Positions 32,764-43,383 of a stretch of 64,000 nt of DNA are shown piece after piece (within the stretch, counting starts at the first letter, position 1; each line of letters opens with the position of its first letter). The stretch spans positions 33,227 through 97,226 of the forward strand of contig JAKEKT010000116.1 of NCBI GenBank assembly GCA_021495925.1, in the 5' to 3' direction. The notes beneath the pieces are model-generated. The model saw only the letters and a program-made list of their open reading frames with translations. It was not told the DNA's origin and did not search any database. Both the position numbers and the translations under genes were made by a program. This DNA comes from Diplodia intermedia (Eukaryota; Ascomycota; Dothideomycetes; Botryosphaeriales; Botryosphaeriaceae).

Positions 32764-33642
32764 TCGGCATCGCATCGGCTAGAACGGCACCGAGGGCTTA
32801 CGTGCTTGCTTTCTGCCGACTTGGCTGGCGCATTCAAAAGTGATTTGGGACTGCTCTGGTAGATCGACGGAGGCGAATAGGGCTATGGGCGTCTGGTGGC
32901 GTCGGGGCAGATTAAACGAGCATGGCAATGAGTTAAAGCAATAAATAGCATCTGTGGGAAATTGGGGACTCGACTTCAAGCTTTACGGGGCCGCTTCCTA
33001 GTTCCCGGGGCGCGGTCACGCTGGCGCATCGGACAGAGGGCAGCGGAGAAGACAGCGGTGAGTTGCAGGGGCGAGCTGGAGGACAATGTGCATGCTTGAT
33101 TGGACGCGGGACGCCGACACGGCGACAACTGGGCGGAAGCGCATGGTGCGACGCACCGCCGAGCGGGAGATAAAGGGCGCCGTCCAGGCGCGTCCGCGCG
33201 TGGCCTCTCGCTGCGACAGAACAGCAGTGGCAGCTCTCGTCGAATCCCAGGCGCTGCAAACGGGCTGCGCGCTGGAGCACATCCCTGTTCGGCCCGCAGG
33301 CGGAGCGTGACGTCGACGACCAAGGCCCCTCCTGGGGTGCACCGCGGCAGATGCACACTATTCGAGCACGCCTAGCTCGCCGCTGAGAGCCGCACGTCGT
33401 CACAACCGCCTCCGCGCATCCTCCTCCAGCCCCCGCGCACCTCCCACTCCTCCCTTTCTTCTCCTCAATCTCGCTTCCGCCGCATTTAGACGCGTCACTC
33501 TAAAGGAAACTCAACCCCCCTTCGCCCCAAAAGCCCATAGGCCCGCTGTTTTTCCCTTTTTCCCTTTCCCCCTCCGACAAGCCACTACTCAACATCCCCC
33601 AAGCCGCCACCGCCGCCGCACATCAACACACCCCCGCCCATC
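32764..33642. other. Intergenic region between PalB-like and oxysterol-binding protein genes
   Basis: About 880 bases. The second half is very C-rich and is probably the leader of the next gene. Overlapping open frames on both strands are explained by GC content. No supported gene. Confidence 0.5.
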
Positions 33643-35617
33643 ATGGCCTCTTCGTCCTCAGGCGTCGACACCACGACGCCCGCCAGCTCCGCCGAGCCTT
33701 CGCGCGCCGCCACGCCCGCCTCCGCCGCCGTCGCTGAGAAAGCCCCCGATGACAGCTCCAAGCTGAAGACCTTCCTCGGCATCCTGAGAAAGTGCGTATC
33801 TGCATCATCCCGAAGCCCATACAAGCCACGGACGACGAGACGAAAGAGGAGGAGGGGGTGGCGATACGAGATCTTCTGGAGGAGGGCTCGCTCAGTCCGC
33901 CCCGCAGGGGGATGGGGAGCTGTTGGAGCGCGAGGCGCATGACCTTTTCGCCACCGAGATCAGGAAAAGCTGACGGGTTTTGGGCGCGCACGCAGGTTCA
34001 TGGGCGTTTCCGACATTGCCGCTGTCCGCTTCTCGCTGCCCGCGCAGCTGCTGGAACCGACGCCGAACTTGGGTACGTGGGACGACCCTTTCCCTTACAC
34101 CCGTTGTGGCCTTTTTTTTGTTGAAGAAAACTATGAGCGCGAGCGCAACGGCACCCTAAAAGACAGACGGGAGAAACGCATAGTGAGATGGAGGTGCTGA
34201 CGTTGCACAGAATACTGGAATTACCTGGATCGACCGGAGACCTTCATTGCGTAAGTCCGGACTTTGACATTCACTCCGGGGGACGGTGACTGATAAATGC
34301 GACAGGATCGGTGACTCGGAAGATGCTCTCGGACGCATGCTTGGGACGCTTAGATTCTGGTTCACAAAAGACTTGGTATGAATCTGTGCGGCTGGACAAT
34401 ATGGCATGAAGCGCTGACAGCGACGGAAGAAATACGTTAAAGGCAAGCCCTGCAAGCCCTACAACTCGGCCCTGGGCGAGTTCTTTAGGGTGAGTGGTTT
34501 CAACAAAACGAGATTCCTCATGCGGAAGGGCTAACGTGGAATGCAGTGTAACTGGGAAATCGAGGATACCTCGCCTCCGCTCAAATCGGCCAAGGACAGG
34601 CCCGCGCAGAGCAGCGCCTCAAGTGTCGCATCCGCTGGGAAGACCGTCAAGGTCTCGTACCTGACCGAGCAGACCTCCCACCATCCCCCGGTTTCGGCAT
34701 TCTGGGTCGACTGCCCGGAGAAGGGCATCACCGCCAAGGGTTATGATCAGCTCAGCGCAAAGTTCACCGGCACCAGCATAAGAGTGACACCCGGTGCACA
34801 CAACCTGGGCATTTTCATCACGCTGAGCAAGCGCGATGATGAGCAGTACCAGCTTACACACCCCGCCGCCCACTTGGGTGGCTTGTTGAGAGGTATGTAT
34901 TGTCAAATTTCAAGACTGTCCGGCGCTGACATGGTATGTAGGCTCTCTCAGCGTAACAGTCGCAGACGTCTGCTACATCACCTGCCCGAAGACGAAGATA
35001 AAAGTTATCCTGCACTATCTGGAGGAAGGCTGGCTGGGCAAGACGCAGAACAGGGTTGAGGGCGTTATCTTCACCTACGACCCGGAGAAGGACGACAAGA
35101 CGAGGATCAGGGATGTCGCGGACAAGGACGTCCTGGCACGCATCGAGGGCAGCTGGCATGACAAGATTTACTACTCGATTGGCAGCCAACCGGTCAGCAA
35201 GGCGGCGGTAAGTTTTGGAGCCCAGCAGGATTTCTCAACAACTTCTAACACGTCTCATTGGCACAGGAAAAGATACTCCTCATTGATGTCAGCCCGCTCT
35301 ACCCTGTCCCCAAGATCATTCCTCCCGAGGAGGTGCAGCTGCCGAACGAGTCCCGCAAGTTCTGGGGCGGTGTGACCGAAGCCATCACCACCAAACAGTA
35401 TGCCCTCGCTACGACCCGCAAGCAAGAGCTGGAGGAGCGCCAGCGTGAGAAGGCCGCCGAGCGGAAGGACAAACAGAGCGAGTGGAAACCTCGCTTCTTC
35501 TCGAACGCGACGGATGCCAACGGCAAGCCGGACCTGACCGAGGAAGGCAGGCAGGCGCTGGATGGATTGCACCAGAATAACTTCAAGCTGGAGGAGAGCA
35601 AGGAGTTGGGCGCATAG
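33643..35617 (+). CDS. Oxysterol-binding protein (Osh/Kes1 family)
   Basis: Eight exons: 33643-33791, 33996-34072, 34211-34250, 34306-34375, 34430-34489, 34547-34892, 34942-35207 and 35267-35617, giving 452 residues. The fifth exon could instead begin at 34421, adding three residues (RRK). The ORD domain shows VKGKPCKPYNSALGEFF and the fingerprint EQTSHHPPVSAFW, which lines the phosphoinositide and sterol site. The protein is short and lacks PH and ankyrin parts, like yeast Osh4/Kes1. It probably exchanges sterol for PI4P between ER and Golgi or plasma membrane. The C-terminal half ends in a charged helix (RKQELEERQREKAAERK) and WKPRFFSNA. Confidence 0.92.
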
Positions 35618-37630
35618 TGGCGGTGAGCAAGAAGAGAGGAGAGCTTTTCTGATGGGAATACTTCCATGACCGCTCGTACATGTTCTGGGATGGCCTCTTT
35701 TTGGGATTGCTGCGGTGCTTTTGTTATTGATTTTTGGGTTTGTCTTGAAACTCGGGGACTATCGCACGGTTTACATACAACATCTCGGTACAGGCAGGCA
35801 GGCAGGTAGGCTAAACGGGGAGGGGAAAACGGGAACTAGTGACGTTTAACAGGAGACGTTGGGGAACACTCGCTCCTTGTTGTGGGGTTTTTGGTCTTAT
35901 CTTATTTTTTCCATCTCTTCTGTTCTATTTCTCTCCCTTCTCATACTCGGGTTTCCATCCTTGCAACTAGAGGTGGCGGTGGTTTGCTTTTCGTCTCTTT
36001 CCGTCCGACGGACGTCACCCTCTACACAGAGGCACCGAACGCTCACCGCGTAGTGATCTGGTTTTACGGCGTTTGTATGGCGTACTGTTGCATGTACTCT
36101 TCCTCCCAGTGCCTGCATGTGTCTTTCCTTCGCGTTGAAAGTTATTTAGCATAATGTTTTGGCATCCGTCGCTCACTCAAAGATGTTTGTTCTCGGACAG
36201 GTTTGAGTTTTTGTCTCTGTTCATCAAAAGAAAAGATATACAAAATACACGCGCATGTATACGGACACCGTCCCAGCCAGTAACGGGTGCCGAAGCGGGT
36301 TTTCGGGCTGACCGCCCGCCACACACGCCGTTGGATCTACGCTTCTCTCCCTCCCTCCCCCCTCCCAGGTGGCATGATCGTGCTCCACAAGTCCTGCTCT
36401 GCCCGCGCCGGAGCCCGCCCACCTGGTGTCCCCTTTTCTTTCCTCTTTCTCCTTTCTCTACTGCCAGCGCATGTGTGTGGGGAAGATGTTCGTGTTGGGT
36501 GATTAAATCCAATATACGAGATCTTCAACGCGACCGGTGCGGATGCGTTACGAGGACGAGCGTCGACGGCCAACAACGCAAAAGAGAAAGGGAGATTGGC
36601 TTGAAGACGCCAATGAAAAAAAAGTCCAACTCCTCGGGCGCTTCTCGATCAAGGGACGATAGAGAAAGAGGACGAAGAAACGTTGGTAATTACAAAAAAA
36701 AAACCTTCTTTCTCGAGCTTCTGTGGCCACGCGTATGCGTAACAGTAGTAGTTTACAATCCCACATCCCCGCCCTCTCACGCAGCAAGTCGTACAACTAG
36801 AAGACAGACAGACACAGGGGGGAAGATACGTTGATGAACAAGAAACAATTAGTATCGCCGGCCGGTAAATGGAGAAGCGAAAATCGTTTCTTCAATTTTA
36901 CTTCCTTTTACCTCGTGCGCGCTGGACCTTTCTCTCCACGCCTCCACAGCGTCTTTAATATGACTTGGCTCTCCGCCCGATCGCCTTGGAATTTGCCTGC
37001 CTGTCCAGGAGGAGAAAGTCCACGGAGGAAAAGGGAAAACAAAAAGAGGCCAGAACGCTTGAAAAACAAGAAAGAAAGAAAGAAAGGGCCCGCATGACCT
37101 CCTCATACCCCCTACAGCCCAATTAAAGAAGGAAAACCCCACGCATACGAGGGGAGAGAGAGGGAGAGAGGGCCAAAGAAGGAGAAAGAAGAAGACTCCC
37201 GCTCAGCTCGCAGTAGACACGCTCGTTTTTATACAGAGGACGCACACGCCACGCTCACTAGAGGGAAATATAGTAACAAGAGAAAACGAACTCGAGAAGC
37301 CATGTGAAACCCGTCATAATCCAGTGAAAAGAGAAACGGAGAAACATCCCGGCTGGAAGACTAGTCATCACAAATAAAAAAGGGTCCCAAGTTGTTGAAC
37401 CACAAAAAACACCACAGCTACTTCCAGCAACCAGGAAGAGAAAAGAGGAGAAAAGAAAAGGCCACCAACGTGGACCCTTCCTGCAATTACCAAGAGAAAA
37501 AAAAAGAAGAAAAAGGCAAACAAAAAAGTAACTTTCCCATCCGTTCGCTAATGTACTAATCAAGCAGTAGTGGAGAATATTTTCTTCTTAGTTTATGTAC
37601 AATCGCAGTCTTTTGTTTTACTATTCATCA
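35618..37630. other. Two-kilobase gene-free gap between convergent genes
   Basis: The largest clean gap in the left part of the window. It is rich in purine or pyrimidine tracts and short homopolymers (GA tracts near 37155, A runs near 36695 and 37500). No frame has protein-family features. It may hold long 3' UTRs or a non-coding RNA, but nothing in the sequence proves this. Confidence 0.55.
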
Positions 37631-40318
37631 TCAGCGCCGGTATCTTGCCAACTGCGCCATGATTTCCTGCATATCTCCAGCCGGAGGCGGCACCGCTCCA
37701 GGCTGTGGCTGCTGCTGCGACTGAGTGAAAGAAATCTGCTGCGGTGGTGGTTGTTGGTGCCCCTGCTGCGAAGGCATAAATCCTGCCAGGGCCGGGTTGC
37801 CCTGCAGGGAAGCAAACGGGCTGATGGGGCCGCCGGGAGCACCGGGCTGCTGCCAATTTTGCTGCGGGGGGTACCCTGTCGGCTGCTGCGTCGCGAGAGC
37901 GGCAGACGGCGGAGGTCCAGAAGCGCCGCCGCCGAACAGGCGAGCGAGGTCAGGTGTCATGCCAGTCGATCCTGAGGTGAGGACGGTTGGGGGAGGTTGC
38001 TGCTGAGGGGCGGCTGGCTGCTGCTGTTGAATACCTGCTAGCAACTTCTGGAGACCATTGGAGTCGAGATTGTGAATGAGACTGGATAGATCGGATCCAG
38101 CACCAGGAGGCGCAGCAGACGGTGCGGCGGGTTGGACCGGCATTCCATATGAGGCCGCAGGTGCTGGAACGGGTGGCATGCCGTACTGTGGAGGCGGCAT
38201 ACCATAAGCCGCAGGGTAGGTCGGTGTTGGAGGAGGAATGCTCTGCTCCTTGGCGCGGCGGATAAGTTGAGCGCAGACAGGCACATCGAGATTGTCGTAT
38301 TCTGTAGGGCTGTTAGAACTTGATGCCGTGGTGGAATAGCTTCTGGGGGGCTCACCTTCGAATGTGACATTGGACTGGCCAGCACTCCGGTTGAAGACTT
38401 GCAAAGGAATTTTCCCGGTCTGCTGGCAGAGGCGCGTCATGCGTGAAACGGCATGGACACCTTCGAGAATCTGGCGTCGAACGACTGCTGCTTCATCCAG
38501 GCGCGGGCTCAAGAGGAGAACGTCGGCGCGAACACCCACATCCTGGAAGCTCCGCTCCACCCAGGCAATGAAGTTCCTGTCTACTTCACCAGGCTGCAGA
38601 ACAAGGATCTGCACGTCCGGCACATCATTAGGGTGCCTCCGAGGAAGGGTCAACTCGTCATCAGGATCATGACGAGGGGTTGGGCTCCTGTATCTCCCAC
38701 TGCGGCCGTAGGGCGATCTTGATCTGCTTCTTCTGCGGCCATCATAGCGGTCGCGGCTGCGGTCACGGCCACCGCGCCGGTAACCACGGGGCGATGGTGA
38801 TCTTCCCGGGCGGTAGTCGTCTCTGCTCCGCCGGAATTCATCCCTGCGGGGTGAAGCGCTATTTGCGCCTGTGTACCTGTCTACATTCCTGGGCGCACTT
38901 GCCGAGGCGCCACGGGTGTAGTCAGGGGATCGTGACCTTCGCCGGGCTCCATTGCGGTCACTACGCTGGGTCGGATTATCTTCCTTCCGAGTATTTCTTT
39001 GGGGCTTGGAGATCTCTAGGTCTTGGACGTGTCAGCACGGTTAGAGACAGCACAGGCTGGTAAACTCACGCATTTTCCTGCCACGCACGACTTGTCCCTG
39101 CTCTGACTGGAGTGCCCGCAAACAGGCGCCGGCATCCAAAAACTGAACGAACCCGTATGCCTGCTTGATGGAGATCTGGGCGAGCTTGCCATGGCGGTGG
39201 AAGATGTGGAAGAGGTCGCGCTTGGTCACTTTCTCGGTTGGTAGGTTGCCTGCACGGTCAGGTCCTGCACCGTCCTTCACTGCTGGTCTGGAAAACCCAC
39301 CAATAAACAGGCGCGAGTTGGGGGGAAACTTGTCCCATTGGCCTTCGGTCACGTAAACTCTTTCATCCTGCAGGAACGCGTCGTACAGCTTCTGCACGTC
39401 AGGACCCCACGGCACGTCGCTGTCGTCGACCTGGTCGCGGTCTAGGCGGCGGTCGACCGAGTCGCGCTGGCGGTAGGTGGGGGTTGCTGGGCTGGCGGTG
39501 CGCTGGGACATGGCCGAAACAGGAGTCTGCTGGTAGCCAGCCTGGGACAAGGGCGCGCCGGCGGCACCCGGCGCCTGGCCCTGGGTCATCAACGGCGGCA
39601 GGCCGGGCTGGGCGCGGTACGAGGCGGCGGGGTTCTTCTGGCTGTGGGGGTGGTAGGAGCGAATGTCATCTCCGGGCGTGTAGTTGGGATGCGTGGCGGG
39701 CTTCTCTTGAGGCGGAGGGCGAGGAGGGAGGTTGGGATTGCCGGGCAGCGCAGAGGTCTGGGCTGACGGAGCAGGCACTTGAGATGGGTTGGCTTGCGCC
39801 TGAGCATTCTGGTCGGCAGGAGCAGAGGCATTGGCTAGGTTATCCAGCAGGGCCTGGAAGTCAACGCCGCCGTCATTGCCGTTGGGCGGTGCATAGGGCT
39901 GGCTGGTGTAGGGCGGCTGGGCAGCGTCACTGGGCGCATCAGCGGGGACGGAGCTCGAATGTGCGAAGTTCTGGATTCTTGAGGTATCCTGATTATCCGC
40001 GCCCTCTCCATCCTCAAACGCCAGCGACCGCGCGTACTCGTCGTCCTGCTGCTGCTGCGGCTCGCGCGGCGGCTCTGCGGCGGGCTGGTCGGCATACAGC
40101 GAGTCGGCCGACGAGTGTGTGCTCTGCTTGTCTTGCTGGTCGTGCTGGGCGTCATCGGGCGGGTAGTGGGTCGCCGTGTCATTGAAGACGGGATCCATCT
40201 GCTTCTCAAGCACGGGTATGTTGGCGGGCGCAGGATAGTGAATGGGCTTCGGTGAGACGGGCGTCAGCGTCTGGCCGCGAAATTCCTCAGGCTCTACAGG
40301 CGGGCTTCTGGTCGTCAT
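37631..40318 (-). CDS. Nab3-like nuclear RNA-binding protein
   Basis: Exons 40318-39070, 39021-38356 and 38301-37631 give 861 residues. The N-terminal 330 residues are Pro/Gln/Ala-rich. One RRM follows: RNP2-like SRLFIGGFSRP, then TEKVTKRDLFHIFHRHGKLA and the RNP1-like KQAYGFVQFLD, finishing with MHLEISKPQRNT across the first splice. Next is an RS/RD-rich stretch (RRSRSRSPYGRS), then an anticodon-binding-like region (DVQILVLQPGEVDRNFIAWV) and a Q/P-rich C-terminus. Yeast Nab3 has this order and acts with Nrd1 and Sen1 in termination of non-coding transcripts. The second intron is 54 bases, a multiple of three without a stop, so it could be retained. Another RRM protein of the same layout is the alternative. 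Confidence 0.78.
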
Positions 40319-40778
40319 CTAGGCAGAGCTACGCTTAGCGGACAGCCGCGGAGGGGATGCAGGCCACGCTTCAACTCAAAGCATACGTGGAGAGCGGGCG
40401 GGCTGGCTGCGGGCGGTCGCGGGCGCAAGAGGCAACACTGGCGGCGCTACGGTCAGACGCTGGGCTGAGGGCACGACGCTGGGACAGAGGCCGGGGGCAC
40501 GAGGGCGGTGTCTGTTGCGGCGGGCGGCCGTTCAGAGAGGAGTGGGCTGAGCAGCAGAGGATGCGAGGCGGTAAGGTGTGGTGGGGGAGGAATGGGAGAC
40601 GCAAAAGAATCGCTCGAGCGAGTTCGGGCAGCTCGGCCCGCGGCAACGCCCGCGCTCAAGCCTGAGGCCGCAACCAGCGTCTGACGTGCGCCGCCGCGAC
40701 CAGCTTGTGGGCTCGCTGCTCGCTGCCCGCTGCTCCAGTCAATCCGGCTCGCCCAGCGTTGCCCCCGTCGACCGCACC
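40319..40778. other. Divergent promoter between the Nab3-like and release-factor-like genes
   Basis: About 460 GC-rich bases. No gene is supported. Confidence 0.5.
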
Positions 40779-41521
40779 ATGGCGCACGTACACGGTCCTG
40801 CCCTCCGCCTGCTGCGCCGCCTAGTCCCGCGGCAAGCTCGTCTGCTTCCAGTGGCAGCAACCACCGTGGCACCGGCGCGGCGACCCGTGCTGCAGAGTCT
40901 GCAGTCCCGCCCGTTTGCCTCGCGTCGCCAGCCTGACGCTGCATCTGAGGATGATCTGGCCGCTGCCCGCAAATGGCTGCAGAAGCTGGATCCGGAGACG
41001 ATTCCCAAACATATTTGCGATGTCTCGTTTAGCAGATCGTCGGGGCCCGGTGGCCAAAACGTGAACAAGTACCAAACTCTTGGCTTTCCTATCTAGGCAA
41101 CTACTGACACCCTCCCAGAGTCAGCTCCAAGGCCACTCTGCGCGTTCCTCTCGACGCCCTGCTGCCGATTCTGCCAACCCTCCTTCATCAAGAGATACGT
41201 TCCTCCCGCTATTACGCGGCCAACTCCAATGCCCTGGTCATCCAGTCAGATGACAGCAGGAAGCAGACTGACAACGTTCATGCCTGCTATCGGAAACTCC
41301 ACCAGTTGATTGTGGACGCTGGTAAAAGCGCCGTACCCGGTGAGACATCAGAGGAGCAAAAGGAGCGGGTCCGAAAACTGTACGTGCTTTCTTGCCCCCC
41401 CGTTCTTCCTCTTGCTGATCCTTTTTCCAGCGAAAAAGCAAGCAACGAAGCTAGGATCAAGACAAAAAAGTTTAACAGCAGCAAGAAGAGTGCGCGGAAA
41501 GGGGGTAGTCCTGACTATTGA
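40779..41521 (+). CDS. Mitochondrial class I release-factor-like protein with GGQ (Pth4/ICT1 type)
   Basis: Exons 40779-41068, 41119-41379 and 41431-41521 give 213 residues. A basic N-terminus (LLRRLVPRQARLLPVAAT, SRPFASRR) suggests mitochondrial import. The release-factor domain begins VSFSRSSGPGGQNVNKVSSK, with the peptidyl-tRNA hydrolysis motif GGQ; its codon-recognition domains are absent. The C-terminus is strongly basic (KTKKFNSSKKSARKGG), as in ICT1/Pth4 proteins that bind the empty mRNA channel of stalled mitochondrial ribosomes and release the nascent chain. All splice joints keep the frame. Confidence 0.88.
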
Positions 41522-41599
41522 GGTAATCATAGGTGGCATGACCATTTTGCTCCAAGCACGTGGCGTGAACATCTTGCGGCTGGTATATGGAATATGTTC

Positions 41600-42983
41600 T
41601 CACACCTCCAATGATGCCTGAGCCTGAATCAGGCGCTCGCTACCGGGCCACTGTCTCGACCAGCACTCGACCAGAGTGCGCGCGTCTTCTGTCCGCTTCG
41701 CCTGCTGCAATCCAACGACGGCACTAGCCAGCTGATCTTCGCCCTGCAAAGAGCGGACATATTGGCGAAGAGACGCGGATAGAACCTGGCGCAGTGCGTC
41801 ATCCAGGTCTTCCACGTGTATGATAGGCAGAATCCACAACATGGCCTTCTCAGCCAGCTGCTGTTTTGTCTGTGGGGATTGCTGTAGAGATGCCTTGATG
41901 CTTTGAAGAGATTTGCCAAGCGCGCTCGGGAACTCGGCAGAGGTTGGTTCCAGGCCGAACAGTGGTAGCTTGAAGTTACAAATCTGGGTGGACAGGGCGG
42001 TTTGGTTCCTCTTGTTCAGGGTATCCACAATGTACTGAAGCAGAGTCCTAGTGCATGGCGTCCTGTTGAATTCAGCGAACATGTCGAAGAATTGCTCGGC
42101 CAGCCTAGGGTCATGCTGGAATTGCTTCATCGCCTCATCGAAGATGGCCCGCGGGATAGCACCCTGGAGCACGGGCGTGTTGGCTAGGTTCTGCAGGGCC
42201 ACCTCGTCGACACCATCATCCTTGGCCAAACTGGGGTTGATGTCTTCTGCCGTGACGTCAGGAAGCGCAATCATGTCTGCGTCCGGGTTCTCGGCCACCT
42301 CCTCTTTCTTCTTCCGCTCTTGATCAAGCCCCAGGATCTGTCTGCGAGCTGCAATCTTTGCGACGTAAATCATCTCCAGTTTTGCGTACTCCAACCACAA
42401 TTGCCTCGAGTTCTTACAGAACCTCAATCCGCGCTGCATGTACCCTCTTGCGCTCGTCATGTCGGCGTCGGCGTCCAAGGCAGTGCGGGCACCCCACACC
42501 CACAGATCCGGCTTAGTCGGGTGCATTCGAAGCACCGATGTCAGGACCTCCTTCATCTTCTTGCCAGTGGATTTCTGCGAACGCAGATAGCTGAGGTACT
42601 GGAACCAGAGCGCAACGTCGCCGTGGAATTTTCTTGTGGCGCGATCCAGGATGAACATGATCCGACGCTGCCCGCTGTGGCCGCCAGCCTTGACTCCCAT
42701 GCGCTTTGCTCGCTTCTTCCGTAGCGACTCCAGATTCATCTCGTATTCGGCGTAGCGCGCAAAGTCGGACGGTGACGAGGTTCCTCGGCCGTTGAGAATG
42801 TGCTCGAACTCGCTCCTCTTCTTTGCGATGGCGGTAATTTCATCCTATGCCAGGTCAGCGCATTGCATGCACTCAAGCGCGGCCAGCTGCACATACCCTG
42901 GAGAACAGCTCCTTCCGTTCCAGCTCGCGCAGCTCCGGAACGGACTGCTCCAGATAGAAGCGGGCTTTGTCGGCACCCGACAT
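41600..42983 (-). CDS. UTP6: U3 small nucleolar RNA-associated protein 6
   Basis: Exons 42983-42897 and 42844-41600 give 443 residues, the normal size. The start MSGADKARFYLEQSVPELRE and the following DEITAIAKKRSEFEHILNGR match the Utp6 N-terminus. HAT-type helical repeats follow, for example HGDVALWFQYLSYLRSQKST, KPDLWVWGARTALDADADMT and SRQLWLEYAKLEMIYV. Utp6 is part of the UTP-B module of the small-subunit processome and is needed for early 18S rRNA processing in the nucleolus. Its stop lies only about 80 bases from the stop of the convergent release-factor-like gene. Confidence 0.9.
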
Positions 42984-43383
42984 TTCCGGTGCTGTTTACG
43001 GATTGCGCGGAGACGTGGAGCAGGATTTGGCGTGGCGAAAGAGGCCGGGCTATCTGGCGGCGGGGATGATGGGGTTGTGGTGGATGCGCGGTCGACGACT
43101 GGCACACTGGAACTTTTTTGAGCACGGGCCCGCGTCGCACGGAAGACGCGGACCCCTGCTTGCCCGGCGGCGCGTCGACCGGCAGCCGACGGCCCTGCGC
43201 CGCTCGCTCATGCTCCATTACCCGCGCAGCCTCAGGAGACCTTCTGCCAATCCACACCTCTACGGCCGTTGGCGCTCCATTCGGCCTCGAGCGGACATCC
43301 TCCATTGCGTTCCCCACGCTCTTTAGCCCTTCCTTCCCTCGTTGCTTGCCGGCTTCCGTCGCATGGCCAGCTGTTAAGAAGCT
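42984..43383. other. Divergent promoter between UTP6 and CWH43
   Basis: About 400 bases between two start codons; GC-rich, with no recognised element. Confidence 0.5.
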
